The position numbers were made by a program, and so were the translations under genes. From Lyophyllum atratum (taxonomy: Eukaryota > Basidiomycota > Agaricomycetes > Agaricales > Lyophyllaceae), in assembly GCA_014905825.1 (NCBI GenBank), contig JACGCN010000009.1, positions 496,001 to 560,000 of the forward strand: a DNA stretch of 64,000 nucleotides, read 5' to 3'. Positions 1-11,289 of the stretch are shown here, in pieces. The notes beneath the pieces were generated by a model. It was not told the DNA's origin. It saw only the letters and a list, made by a program, of their open reading frames with translations, and did not search any database. Numbering within the stretch: the first letter of the stretch is position 1; the number at the start of each line of letters is the position of its first letter.

Positions 1-1
1 G

Positions 2-211
2 ATTCCAGGCACTGAGAAGGGAGACCCTGACAAAGCGATGGAGGCCGTAGTAGACGTGGTTAGAGGCGAGGGTGTTGCGAAGGGTCGGCCATGGCCCGGG
101 TATCTCGTCCTGGGAGAAGATGCAGAGCAGAACGTGAGGGACAAGTGCAACAAGATTTTGAGGGTGCTTGACGAGTGGAAGGACGTCTCCTGTGGTGTCA
201 ATTTCGATTGA
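2..211 (+). CDS. Short-chain dehydrogenase/reductase, C-terminal fragment
   Basis: An open frame runs from the window edge to a TGA at 209-211 and encodes about 69 residues. It contains GEGVAKGRPWPGYLVLGEDA and ends with VLDEWKDVSCGVNFD. This pattern (VVRGEGVAKGRP, then a 'V..KC...L..L.EWKDV' tail) resembles the C-terminal end of fungal NAD(P)-dependent short-chain dehydrogenases of the 1-oxoacyl-reductase-like type. The Rossmann domain and the Ser/Tyr/Lys active site would lie upstream, outside the window, so substrate and activity cannot be judged. The assignment rests on this short tail alone. Confidence 0.6.
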   Translation: MPGTEKGDPDKAMEAVVDVVRGEGVAKGRPWPGYLVLGEDAEQNVRDKCNKILRVLDEWKDVSCGVNFD

Positions 212-724
212 ATTTGTCCTGAATAGGTATGCCATTAATCTCAACTGACGTCTCCACACTAAACTCCCTATCTCTTGCCAGATATGTATCCGTCCGATGG
301 AGATTTCCTCTGGAACCTACTATCATAAGTCCCTCGTTCAGTGGATAACTTACATTTTTGAAAGAGCATCATAATCTAATACTCTTCTTCCACTTTTTGA
401 TGTAACTTGGGCCATTTCCTTGTCTTCTTCACTCCTCGTTCCGCCTCTAATATATCCAGGATATTGCAAGACCGGTCTTGGCCGATCTTTCACAGAAGCA
501 CCATCATGTATGCTCATTAGAGTATGTCAGACCCTTATGGCTGGGTCACTGGGTGGAAAATGTCATTGTCATGCCGTCGATTGGCAGGTTGGAAGCGCGT
601 TACACCCGCCCAATGCCGTGGAAGATCCCACAAATGGGATTAGCCAAACGCCACATCCTTAAAGATATCTGGACTCTGAAGCACAATCCCCAGCTAACTT
701 CTGTTTACTAGCCGCCTTCGTTGA
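212..724. other. Intergenic region upstream of the P450
   Basis: No recognisable coding sequence. Two overlapping plus-strand frames of about 80 codons show no family resemblance. The stretch presumably holds the 3' end of the dehydrogenase transcript and the promoter of the P450. Confidence 0.6.
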
Positions 725-2816
725 ATGGACTATCTCTTCCCGGCTCTGATTATCTCTATTTCCTGCCTGGGTCTGGTCTCGTGGCTCTTACCATCATGGA
801 GCAAAGTCAGTCACCATCAATCTCGTCGTAATACTACCATCTCACCCAGCCCCAAAAAGCTTGACATCCCTACCATTGGATTCGACGGCTCGTTCACATC
901 GTACTTCAGCGCGATTCGCTTTGTGAGAGAGGGCAATGTCGTTCTACAAGAAGGTTGTCGAAAGGTGCGTGATCCATATGCTGGACTATAATGGCCCTAA
1001 TCTTGGCCCTTCTCGTAGTACAAGAATACCGCTTTCAAAGTACCACTGATGGACCGCTGGCTGGTCGTATTAACAGGTGACGGCATGTTTGAGACCTTGC
1101 GCACAGCACCAGACAGAATTCTTTCTTCCTGGGATGCCATAAGAGATGTGTGCTCCCGGCAAAATCCATCAGCTCCTCAATATCCCTAACTTCTCTGCAG
1201 CTTCTTCAGATTGACTACACGCTTGGTCGCCAAATGCTTGGAGATCCATATCACATTAATATCATACGAACAACACTCAACAAAAACCTTGGAAGCCTCC
1301 TCCCACTTATGTTTGACGAAGCTGCTCACGTTTTCGAGAGCGAGATTGGGTGTAAACTTCGCGAGCAAGGTACGTCAATCGATACCTTTCGTGAACTCGC
1401 TCTAATTGAAGCCGATTCAGAATGGACCCCAATCGCTGCCGAGCAAACATTTACACAAATTGTTTGCCAAGTCACCAGTCGTTCCTTCGTGGGGCTTCCC
1501 GTATGTGCGTAGAATGTGATAAGCCCATGTCTAGCCCTTTTACGTGGTGCCTAGGTCGGAACAAGGAATACTGTAAGCTGAGCATACAGTTCACCACGAA
1601 TGTGATGACTGCGGCGGCCATGATCAATCTCTTTCCTGTCATGCTGAAGCCGTAGGTCTGATATTCCTGCACTTCCCCTGTTTCGCTAACGACGCGCGAA
1701 GTTTCGTTGGTGCATTATATAATAAGCTATCGGGCCATCAAGCGAGGATGCTCAAGCTTCTTGGTCCTGAGATAGAAGCGCGAAGGAGGAGATATGAGGA
1801 ATTTGGCGTGGACTACGCCGATAAGCCCGTGAGTAGACTGGTATTGCTGTCACCCATATCTGGTCAACTCTGATTTGCCAAAATTAGAATGACATGCTTT
1901 CCTGGGTAATGGAGTCGGCGACGCCGGGGATGGAACAGACTACGAGTTCGCTTGCCCTTCGAATGTTGAATATCAATTTTATGGGGATCCACTCGACATA
2001 TGTGGTACGCCATCCGCCATTATCTCTCGCCGATACATAAAGAAATGAACCGAAAACATAGTCGTTCGCAAATACGGTGTACAATTTGGCATCCCAACCT
2101 CATTACTTAGAAATTCTTCGAGACGAGATTGAGACGTGTCTCGACATGTCTGAAGAACCTGGCCAGTGGACCATCGAGGACATCGAGCGCTGTGTAAAGC
2201 TCGATAGCTTTCTTAAGGAGTCGCTCCGCTTGAATGGCCTTGGCGCAAGTATGTTCAACAACACTTCTGTTTGTCCGAAAGACCTAACTGACGTACCATC
2301 ATTCAGTCGCCTTACCTCGAAAGGCGTTAGTACCTGTAAAACTCCCTGACGGAACGATCATGCCCACTGGAACGATCATTGCTGTAGCGGCTACAGCGGC
2401 ACATCTAGATAGTGCCCATTATGATCGAGCTGAAGAGTTCGATGGTCTTCGATTCGCAACATTGCGCAAAGAAGGAGCATCGGGCGAAGATGCTTGTGGA
2501 GGAGAGAAAGACGCAAAATATCGCCTGACAAGTGCTGGCCCGGGATTTCTTACCTTTGGAGGTGGAAAGCATATATGGTAATTTCACCTGTTGCTCTTCA
2601 GGAAAAGATCTCCTAAAATGCATCCTTTGGTCCAGCCCAGGTCGATTTTTTGGGTCCTTGGAGCTCAAGTGTCTGCTGATTCATCTGCTGCTCAATTTTA
2701 ACGTGAAGATGGAGAACGAAGGCGTGCGGCCGGACGACGATTGGATGGGCCCAACCAGCATGCCTTGCAGACGGGCAAAAGTCCTGTTCAGGCGCAGGAA
2801 GATAGCCTCAGTCTGA
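725..2816 (+). CDS. Cytochrome P450 monooxygenase
   Basis: Haem-thiolate monooxygenase, expected to be anchored in the ER by its hydrophobic N-terminus (MDYLFPALIISISCLGLVSW). The gene has about nine exons. Joining them across GT...AG introns gives the signatures in order: an I-helix region (GMEQTTSSLALRMLNINFMG), the K-helix ExxR motif (FLKESLR), the PDGTIMPTGTIIAVAA strand, and the haem loop TFGGGKHICPGRFF. The haem-ligand cysteine codon is split by the intron that starts at about 2579 (TG | C). The reading frame stays open after splicing and ends at 2816, giving a normal-length P450. The 'DYTLGRQMLGDPYHINIIR' stretch and the general layout resemble basidiomycete P450s annotated as ent-kaurene-oxidase-like. 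The substrate and CYP family number cannot be assigned by eye. No neighbouring pathway gene in the window suggests a cluster. Confidence 0.9.
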
Positions 2817-3401
2817 TTATGAGTACCAGTATCGCTAGTGCCTACTTGACGTGTTGATGGAAACTTATCGAAATTATATAGAAGTCTGGTCATACGCTAC
2901 CTCCACGTCTCGTCCGTGTGTCAGAACCAGAGGTGTGTGTGACATCCAGGAGATATTATCGTCGATTGGAAGTTTTCAAAAGAAAATCGAACCTAGGTTC
3001 TGCAACGGATTCATCTTCATTTTAGCCTTTGAGTCACGAATCCACAAGGGACGATGGCAGCGTCTCTAGTGTACTGACACTGAACAATAATGTAGGATTT
3101 CGTGAGGATGCTTGTGAAGACGTCTAGAACAAGCACTCGCGGAATAACGTGGCGTGCCAGTGGCTCTGGAGGGGCATGGTGGCAACATAACTTGGCGGTA
3201 TCCCATCTTATCTTATCTTAGGTTGAGGGAAGACCTCCCCTGTTACAAATCCGGTCTGAACCTTGACCGGGGTACAGGAAACCTAGCGTGGCGTTACAGC
3301 TTCTTGCAATTAACTCGGTCCGACAGCCTGGATTCACATACAACGATGCATATCATACATGAACAAGACCTTCAAAGTTGATAAACGTACTCAGGGCCTC
3401 A
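2817..3401. other. Intergenic flank left of the copia insertion
   Basis: No coding sequence recognised. It includes short TTATCTTATCTTA runs near 3205 and a G/C palindromic stretch (CAGGGCCTCAGGCCC) at the insertion point of the retrotransposon. Confidence 0.5.
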
Positions 3402-3406
3402 GGCCC
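3402..3406. repeat. 5-bp target-site duplication of copia element, left copy (GGCCC)
   Basis: GGCCC immediately precedes the TGTTGG start of the 5' LTR. The same five bases follow the ...CAACA end of the 3' LTR at 22862-22866. A 5-bp duplication is usual for Ty1/copia integration. Confidence 0.9.
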
Positions 3407-3543
3407 TGTTGGAAGTCGGGCTGCCGCCGACGACAAGTCCGAATGACGACGTCGTCTGACTCAGTCAAGAGGGAAAGAAAATTTACTTACAATTTTCCTT
3501 GCAATTTTACTTCACTTACTAATAGCTTAATTTCAAATTAGAG
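3407..3543 (+). repeat. 5' LTR, upstream part (137 bp)
   Basis: Identical to the first 137 bases of the 3' LTR at 22633-22769, from TGTTGGAAGTCGG to AAATTAGAG. The rest of this LTR lies at 18337-18428, because KDZ-1 inserted after ATTAGAG. 137 + 92 = 229, exactly the 3' LTR length. Confidence 0.97.
3537..3543. repeat. 7-bp target-site duplication of KDZ-1, left copy (ATTAGAG)
   Basis: ATTAGAG occurs once in the intact 3' LTR but twice here, at 3537-3543 and 18330-18336, flanking the insertion. The flanking base differs on both sides, so the duplication is exactly 7 bp. Confidence 0.97.
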
Positions 3544-4023
3544 CACCACTCCCTAGCAGAGTGATATATCATATACCTCAATTGTATAACTTTTGGTCAT
3601 GTATCAAACCCTACAATATGAGACAAACATGATATATCACGTATTACAACAGCTCATCCACCTCAGCCACCTCAATTCAAGCTCAGCTGTCCCTCCCACA
3701 TTGCCGCCGCCCATCCCACCTATGTATATTTATAAATAGTCCCATCATCCCGCCCAGAATCATCCGCCATCATTCTGTCCACCCCTCCCCGCCATCATGG
3801 CCCGCAGATTTATAAATAGTCCTATCATCCCGCCAGAATCATCCGCCATCATTCTGTCCGCCATCACCCCGCCCCGCCATCATCGCCCCCTCTCGCCGCC
3901 ATCATTTCCCTTCGCCGCCATCATTTCCCCTCGCCGCCATCATTTTGCCCTGCCGTATCACTTCCAACTCTTTCTATTAATAACACTCATTTGCCATCAT
4001 TTCTACGGTCAGAGAGACAACAT
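3544..4023. repeat. KDZ-1 left subterminal region
   Basis: Non-coding end of the transposon. It holds GTGATATATCAT at 3561-3572 and ATGATATATCAC at 3629-3640, which are candidate transposase-binding palindromes. From about 3740 to 3960 there is a degenerate CCGCCATCAT microsatellite. The transposase gene ends at 4024 on the opposite strand. Confidence 0.8.
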
Positions 4024-7000
4024 TTATTCGTCCTTATCATCACATGGCTCCCAGCGTTGTAGAATTAAGGGGACCTCCGCCCAGTGAGCCTGAAACCGGT
4101 ATTTAAGCTTTAGTGCGAGAGCCGCCTGCTGCTGAGAATACGCAGCAACACCTTCCATGGTCATGGAATCCAGGCCCATCCTCCGACACCGCTGCTCCAG
4201 CCACCATCCAGCTTTCCATGAGAGGGTTGCCAGTACCCGACGCATTTCCTCCTGCAGTAGCTCGACTTCTTCAGCCCACCTCATTGCCCTAGCTCTGGCG
4301 CGACACCATTCGATCCGTAAACCTAAAGCTTGTTTTAGTACCTCCGCAACGGCCACATCATCAAGCGCTCACCATCGTTCAGCTGGGGATCCTCATCATT
4401 CACGGCAACCACCCCTGGAGCCGACCAGATCCAGGACGTAGTCTTGCTCCCCTCCGTCTCACCGAACATTCCCTCCGACAATGCTCGGATATCCGTATCC
4501 CTCAGTACCCGGATCGTGGTCTCCCAGACTGGTGTTTGTCGTCCCTGGGAAAGTACGACCAGTGCTTGGCGTGCTTTGCGGTATTTATTTGCAGCCCTTC
4601 TGACGGCCTCGTTCGCTGTACCAATGGCTACGTTGGAGCGGGTATTTGCTTTGACTCCGCGTGAGTATCAATCTTTGTGAGTATAAAGGTGAGAACGTAG
4701 TCGTAAGATGCGTCGAACCTCCTCCAGTGCGTCATTTGCCTGTCCTTCTCTCAACCTCCATTCGTACTCTTGCAGCGCCTCACTGACCACGATTCCCTCC
4801 TTCTTTAGGTCGGAAGGAAGCCATAACGGGATATCGTGGGCTTTTGTAGCAGGTAAGCCGTCCGGACCCACGTTCTGCATCGCTTTAGCTCGCTGCCTCG
4901 CCGCCTCTGGAAGAAATAGCATTTGGATCTCTATCCACGATGATATCTTGCGCCGAAGTTGATTGGAGCGCTCGAGAAGACTTGAGAGCTGGTTGGCTGT
5001 CGGATGATCACCCAGATCTGCGGTATCAGCAGCTAACTTGTGTCTGATCAGGGGGGCAGCTTAGCTATCATAGTCGCCAGAATAAGATGGATATCACATA
5101 CTGCTCATCTGCCAATGCGAGACCGTTTGCGATCATGACTGTCGGATGATGATCGTGGACATGCTCCGAGTTCTGATCGTTCAACCCTTCCTTCACTGCC
5201 ACCTCCTGCGCGAGCTTCAACCGCACGTCACGCTCTGACATCACTAAGGACAGCATCAGCGATTGAAGGGTACAAGTATCAGGAGGGAACAAATACCTTT
5301 GCTGTTCGATCTATAAGGATTCGCTGGCGGCTCCGGTTTCCAAGAATCCCTCTCCCATAAGTCGACCGCGTCGCCCCATAATTTGAAAACCTGGGGCGGG
5401 ATGCTGTTCTCAAGATCCCTCAACGCGGTCGCATACTCGACTCGTGCAGGTGCCGCTTCTTTCAGCTTCGTTAGCAAACGCGAGCCTTTTACTTCACATC
5501 AATAAATGCCAGAATGAATCAATAGACATAGCAACGCACCAAATTGAATAACCTTTTTCCAGTTCCAGTCGTTGAAGTGATCGTCGAGGGTGTCGCGTCG
5601 TGCCCCTGGACCCATTTCCTTTGTGCTTTGTGCGATTGGGTTGATGTTGGCCCACCCACGTTCAGGCGCTTCCCCGTCTGTCCTCCCGACGCCCTTCACC
5701 AGGTTGAATGAATACAGGATGTTGCAATCCTCGATATGGGCAGGTAGATGAAATTTTGGGACGAGGAAGGACATGTATTTCACGCTACCCGAGAGGTGAA
5801 TTTCATGTGGGTAGCTTAGCATTCGCTCACGTAGCTTTTTGTGCCATTGGCATACGATATTGTAGGATACTACGATTGTTTGGATATTTGTGTCGCGAAG
5901 ACTACTGAAAAAAAGGTAGTCCATATTCAAGTATCTAGGGCTCGGTTCAGGTGACTGATTCTGACGCACAGGTGCAAGACTTACCTTTCTCCTTTCTGTA
6001 AATCGCCGACCCCGAGTGGCCGTTTGAAATCATGGCGCGAGCAATCGATAGTTCCCGCGCCTGATGCTGCTAGACCCCGGGCCTCTCGATCTGGTTTGTT
6101 CACCGCATCGTGCGACACACAGTCACTTCGCTGGTGAGGGCTTTATTCAGATATGTATAGTGTAATAAAAACAGGTGACATACATCTTGCTTCTGATCCC
6201 AACGCGCCTTAAGATAGTCCTTGTAACCGGTTTCTTCGACAAAAAATGCCCAACCTCCCCCTAGACTAGGATCACGTTTGTCGGATGATACGATCTTCCG
6301 CTTGAGCCGAAAATTGGCATCCATCCCTATGAATAGCGCATAAAGATATCTAGAAATAGACAGATCAGCATTGAGTGAGTTCATGACAAGTAAAATTTAC
6401 TTTTTGTCTTCCGGCGCCATTTCCCAATTTGGTGGGAGGTTGATACCGGGTTGTGGGCATGCAGTACATGACACCGCACATTGACCCGGTCTTGTCGCGA
6501 TAATGCCGTCCGGTTCGTTCCCAATGGCAGCGCGTTTCAGCATCTTCAGGTGACGCCATTGACGGACCATCCACATGAACTCATCATATCGATCCTATTT
6601 TTGAGAAAATTGAGCTCGGGATTCTGATGTAAGGAGAATGACATACTCGAGGTACGTACAGACCGGTGTTATCGGTCTCTCGGGATATGGCACCGAAAAA
6701 CTCATAGGCGGAACATTTCGACTCGAAGGAAAGAAGCTGAAAGTGTTTGAGGCAGTTGAATGTTGTCGCTGTTTGTGGTTGAGTTGCGGTCGACGGATAA
6801 AGGCGAGCCCTCAAAAGCTGGAGGGGGTCGTCGATGGCTTGCTCGCATTTGCAGAAATCCAAGCCCACTTCATGAATGCCGTATGAGTCGACAACCACAA
6901 AGTCGTCACCTTTTGCGGGTTTCGGGTTAAGGCAACGTTGACCTGGCGGATGGTTCAATTGTATGCGAAGCCCCAGCTTCTTCAAAGTTTCGTCTTCGAA

Positions 7001-7671
7001 GAAAAAACCATTCCATTGCTAAGTACGCATTAGCATTTAGTTTAACACGCGAGAAGAAAAAAAGCATACCTCAATGCGGTGGAAAGGATTACGTGCATGC
7101 AATAACACCATACAGGGAGCACATAAGAGCGGACCAGGGAGACAGTCGACACAGCGGTATTTAGCGGGCAGGGGCTGACCACAAGGGCAACAAGTATTTG
7201 TATATTCACCCCGCCCTTCAAGGCGAAGGAACTCGTCGAGAAATACTTGGCGATCTAAGTCTACCCACGTTTTCATTGGATTTGGAGTGTCCTGTGAAGA
7301 TATCAGTCTAAGGAATGTTCAACACCTATAAGGACACGTACTAATGCTGAGCGGGTACGCTGTTTTGTCTGCAAGCCATGTTCTTGGTCCCATCCATCCC
7401 AATACCCTGGTTGCATAAACTCGAAGCCTTCCAACATATCCTCCGAAGACGAGACCCCTATGTTCCCGACACCGCGAACTTTCGATGGAGTAGTCGAGCT
7501 TTTCTTCGGGGAAGCGGCTCCAGCAACGGCGCCGGTTGTAGTTCTTGTCCCTCCATTAGAAATGACAGAGGTCGTATGGTGGAATAGGGTTTTTCGAGGC
7601 CGTGGGTCATCGTCCTCGTCCTCATCGCTGGTATCCGGGTACACCACAGACTGAACTTTGGGGCGCTTCAT
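4024..7671 (-). CDS. KDZ transposase with N-terminal CxC2 cysteine cluster (KDZ-1)
   Basis: Multi-exon minus-strand gene. N-terminus: MKRPKVQSVVYPDTSDEDED and a low-complexity linker (about 7671-7320; an upstream in-frame Met lies at 7836). Then a CxC2-type zinc cluster (CCPCGQPLPAKYRCVDC, LLCAPCMVLLHARNPFHRIE; about 7260-7060), and the CxC2 second half (GIHEVGLDFCKCEQ, LQLLRARLYPST; about 6985-6640). The RNase H-fold core follows: GMDANFRLKRK (about 6320), then SYNIVCQW (about 5850), VPKFHLPAHIEDCNILYSFN, and GRTDGEAPERGWANINPIA followed by RRDTLDDHFNDWNWKK. The C-terminal helical region (LRIEWCRARARAMRW, EEMRRVLATLSWKAGWW) ends at 4024. The conserved SYD aspartate, probably the second catalytic acid, is Asn here (codon AAT), so the enzyme may be inactive. 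Exon joins were inferred from the sister element and are not all proven. Confidence 0.88.
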
Positions 7672-7824
7672 GCGTGGAATAGGAGGCCCGAGATACCGGG
7701 TGCGTGCACGAGATAATTTCGATTGAATCACAGATTGTCGAATTAGCCGAAGGTCTCGGTTATAATAAGGTGCAAGTATCTGTCGGTGATATATCACAGC
7801 TTGAAATCCGTCCCCACTTACAGC
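7672..7824. promoter_or_regulatory. Divergent promoter between KDZ-1 transposase and Cys-rich gene
   Basis: About 150 bp separates the probable transposase start (7671, minus) from the start of the plus-strand Cys-rich gene at 7825. The two genes therefore must share a short bidirectional control region, unless the transposase uses the upstream Met at 7836. It contains one GGTGATATATCAC-like palindrome near 7785, similar to the subterminal repeats, so the transposase could bind its own promoter. That role is inference. Confidence 0.5.
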
Positions 7825-8297
7825 ATGGCTAAGCAAGCAATTGAGAAGCGCACCCCTGCCATAGAAGGTGAGTCACATTGTGCATTGTAACAGTGCTGGC
7901 ACTCACAGTCATAACTTTTAAACGTCAAGAAACGAAATCTGATGCAGAGGTAGGGAAGGAGGAAGAGGTCTCGGTGGAAAGCGTCGTGGATGAGCTGGAT
8001 CGGCTGAAGATAGAGCGGAATTGCGATTTCTGCGGGCGGCCGAAGGTCGCGAAGGGATGGGCCCTGTTTCCGGCAAAAGCATTGCGGGATCGCTTGAAGG
8101 AGGGGGAGGAAACTGTGGAATGGGAGGACTGGACCACGCAAAGGCGCCGCGTCGTCTGTAGGGCCTGTATTGAGGCACTGATCGACGAGGGAAAGGAGAC
8201 ATTCAGAGGGTTGCGCATAATAGATGCGTGGTGGCCGGAACTGGAGAAACCGGTCGGGTGGAAACACAGTGACGGATGGGAGGCCGATGAAAGTTAA
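7825..8297 (+). CDS. Small Cys-rich (CxxC...CxxC) protein, KDZ-1 cargo
   Basis: Two exons: MAKQAIEKRTPAIE, then a GT...AG intron ending at about 7929, then the main exon. The protein is about 136 residues. An acidic N-terminal helix leads to NCDFCGRPKVAKGWALFPAK, and about 45 residues later to VVCRACIEAL, a likely four-cysteine zinc site. A Trp-rich tail (DAWWPELEKPVGWKHSDGW) follows. It shares 'CDFC' and 'GW..FPAK' with the minus-strand gene at 12622-13307 of the same element, so the two look like paralogues. I do not recognise a named family. A DNA-binding or transposase-partner role is only suggested by its position next to the transposase promoter. Confidence 0.7.
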
Positions 8298-8387
8298 TCC
8301 GTACCCGATGATCTGCAAAAATGTATATTAGAATGATACCGTTGCAGCGCTTCTAACTCACCAAAGACCAACCCCCCTGACTCACGC

Positions 8388-8785
8388 ATGGCAGAATCAC
8401 AAGCGCCTGAAGGTAATACCGCGAACATTGAGCGCCGGCCGAAACTGACCAGCTGCTAGGAATGATGCGCTGCCGCTTTTGTCGCCCCGGTCCTCTGTCC
8501 ATCTCACAGAACAGTAACCGCCGCACGCGATCGCGTCATATCTGGGTAGATGTTGACGTGAACGAGCTATGTTCACAAGGTCTCCCCGCATACTGGAGCC
8601 GTTTCATTGACCAGCATGGAGTCGAAGGACTGATATGTTATCTGTGCCTGATGTTAGCATGGGAGGATCATATGGACTTTACCGTCGGACAAACGGGAAT
8701 GACGCACACGGCAGATTGGAGGAAAGAGATCTTAGCAGAGGGATGGGGACAGGGGCGTAAATCTAAATCTGGAAGTCGAGCTTAG
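8388..8785 (+). CDS. Second small Cys-rich protein, KDZ-1 cargo
   Basis: Start MAESQAPE in a short first exon (8388-8412), then an intron to about 8459, then MMRCRFCRPGPLSISQNSN and 49 residues later LICYLCLMLAWEDHMDF, ending at 8785; about 116 residues. CRFC and CYLC would form a four-cysteine metal site like those of the neighbouring Cys-rich genes, though the rest of the sequence has diverged. It lies 90 bp after the first Cys-rich gene on the same strand. Function unknown. Confidence 0.6.
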
Positions 8786-8929
8786 CCACGGCACATGCAC
8801 AGCACCTAATCATGACGTACCTTACACCATATGGTTCACTATTATTATGAATTTCGCCTTCTTAATAAACTGATTGGAAAAAGGCGAAGGCATATTTCAA
8901 AAAGAGTATAACAAATTGTCCGATGGTAA

Positions 8930-10690
8930 CTAACGATGGATTACAATACGACGAGCCCCAACCCTCCCAACCTTCGTGAACATGTCCAACCCCTTCTCCC
9001 ACCGACCAGCATCGATCTCCGCCTTCTCTGCAATGCCGGCGCGGGTGGAAATGAAGGAAGCGACTGTTTGGAAATGATACGAGACCCAGCGAAAGAGACC
9101 ACCCGCAGCATATTGAGTGAGTGATAGCCGTGTTTCGTCGGGGCCAACAGGGGTGTTGCCGTGTTCAACAGCACCCGAAGGGATAAGAGCGGTGGAGCCA
9201 GGGGGAAACTCGACGACGAGTTTCAGAGAATATAGAATAAGGTGTCCACCACGCTTAGAGTTGTACGAACCCATTGCGGTGAGGGCACAGAGACCATAAC
9301 AGAGATTACCTGCGTCAAAGTGACGACAGGTGCAAGTATGAGGACCACAGTTGAAGGTGCAGGCTGGAAAGATTGAATTATTGAAATTGTGTTCGAGATT
9401 GGGATGGTGTTGGAAGAGCGACTGGAGGATGTCCGCATAATAATTGTACAACTTGGGGGCGAAGGAAGCGAACGTGCCTGAAGAGTGTTGTCTTAGCATA
9501 GAATAGGGGAGGGGGACCGAGATGGGGAGGGGGAATCGTCTCCGATGAGGGGAGGGGGGGATGAATCACGCGTACTTGATTGAAAGCCCGCGATGCGACG
9601 GATGTTGCGGTCGGAAAGGAGACGCCGAACCAAGCGGCCGCATGGACCACTGTGAACAAGGTTGCCAGGTTTCTAGAAGATTTCCGTCAATGCGTTCGGA
9701 AGCGCATGGACCACATGGAGCACGTACCGTCTGGCCCCCTCCGTAAGATACTCCTGTCGCGAAGGCGGCAAAATTGCCCCGACGGTGGTTCACGTCGTCC
9801 TCGTTGATCGCATCTGTCCTGATTGCGTGTTCCCGGGCATCTTCCATCGCAGAGGTGGCTCCCGAGATGACGTCGTCCCAATGATCATCTTCAGGGCATC
9901 CAGGAAAGCCTGCGATGGCGCGTCCCTGGTCATCGACAATCGAGAAAGGCGTCCTACAAGAAAGGTTTGAGCATAGGAAAGTGAACGGAGACCTGCACAC
10001 GTACCTTCCGTCCCACTCCACCAGACCGAACCCTGCATCCAACAAGTCCTGCAGCTCATCTGGCTTCCGCGGAATCACCGTCTTCCCCATCTTCCCCTTC
10101 TTCCCCTTCTTCCCCCTCTGACCCTTCCCCCGTTTTCCCTTCTGTCTGAAAAACCCTGTCCATGCCCCTCCCTTGGTGTTCGGAAGTGTTGCCGCATTGA
10201 TCCCGGCCTTGAGCGGTGCCGAAAACAGTTGGGCTTTGGCGGATTTTGAGGTGCGGACTGGGCGGCTGAAAGGAGTTGCGGACACCGCCGCAAACGTCCG
10301 TTTCTTGCTGCGCTGGACTTTCTTGTTCATTGACTGACGTTGAGCTTCGATGGTACCAGCACGCGTGTTGGGATGTACGTGAACAGAGGTGGTGGAAGGG
10401 TGATGAATGTCAAGACCTTCGTGGGAGAATGTTGGGCCGTCTGTGAGGGGTGCGCCTTCAGCATCGTCGCCATCGGCGGGTTCCTGGAGCATGGCCCCAT
10501 GCATCAGGGTGTCAAAGCTATCAGAGATACGGACGGGAGGGCCGTGGTGAAGGGTGGGGCTGGTGACGGCGGAAACCCGATAGGGTGCGAAGTCATACGC
10601 CGAGAACGAGGCTCCTGAGCGGGTCTAGACCATGGTCAGCATATCTGACCATGAAAGAAAGAGTTTGTGCCTTACCTGACCGTGAGGCAT
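8930..10690 (-). CDS. TET/JBP-family 2-oxoglutarate/Fe(II) dioxygenase (KDZ-1)
   Basis: Predicted nucleic-acid-base dioxygenase. TET/JBP enzymes oxidise 5-methylcytosine or thymine in DNA using 2-oxoglutarate and Fe(II). The start MPHGQ at 10690 is split by an intron. The N-terminal half is low-complexity and basic (KRGKGQRGKKGKKGKMGK), consistent with nuclear DNA binding. It is followed by GFGLVEWDGR, GNFAAFATGVSYGGGQT and, after an intron, NLVHSGPCGRLVRRLL. The double-stranded beta-helix lies in the last exon (9499-8930): HFD (the HxD iron ligands) in CRHFDAGNLCYGL, then GGHLILYSLKLVVEFPPGST, the distal His in GAVEHGN, and the 2-oxoglutarate-binding Arg in DETRLSLTQY. All catalytic residues are present. 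The KDZ-2 copy has the same architecture. In mushrooms TET/JBP genes are expanded and often lie inside KDZ elements (established knowledge). Confidence 0.87.
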
Positions 10691-10790
10691 TGTTAGAGCG
10701 ATGATATGATCTAGTGCGAGGGATAAATGAGTCAGTATAAGGTACCCAGCAAAAGATGATGCAAAGAGGAGGCGGATCAGCACATACACC

Positions 10791-10889
10791 CGCCGTAGGG
10801 CCTGTGGCAAGTCCCAATGTACGGGCGCAGTGCGATAAAGGAAAGTAAAACCGCCGTAGGGCCTATGGCGAGTCCCAATGCACGGTCTC
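10791..10889. repeat. Short direct repeat upstream of the TET/JBP gene
   Basis: CCGCCGTAGGGCCTGTGGCA at about 10791 recurs as CCGCCGTAGGGCCTATGGCG at about 10852. Each copy is followed by AGTCCCAATG. Period about 61 bp, two copies, in the probable promoter of the minus-strand dioxygenase gene. Confidence 0.75.
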
Positions 10890-11289
10890 ACTCACCAGAG
10901 GGAATTTCGGAGGAAAGGTTTCGAAGTGCGCCATATCCAAAGGCGCTGCCATTTTATAGCCAAGAGCGGGAGTTTGAGAGCACGGGCCTGTCTAGGGAGC
11001 AGTGAGATGGCTAGGGGGCTAGGGGGCGGTGAGACGGAACAGGGTCATCGGCGCGGAAGAGGGGAGACGGGGAGAGATAAGGTCCAGATCCAACTTGCAC
11101 AATCGGTCCGGTCGCAATCATGTTCAGGGCAGGCTGACAATCTTATCTTATCTCATCTTATCGTCGCATTTCTATGAGAAACCTATCACAAACTCGGTGT
11201 TTATCTCTATCATAACTCACTTAGGCCGCCTAAGTATCAGAAACTGTCTATGGTTGCGGCAGTATGGTTACACCTTCCTGCATTTAATG

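Noticed and set aside
9117..10618. Plus-strand open frames across the TET/JBP genes
   Set aside because: They lie opposite the catalytic exons and have no family signal; the minus strand holds all conserved residues.
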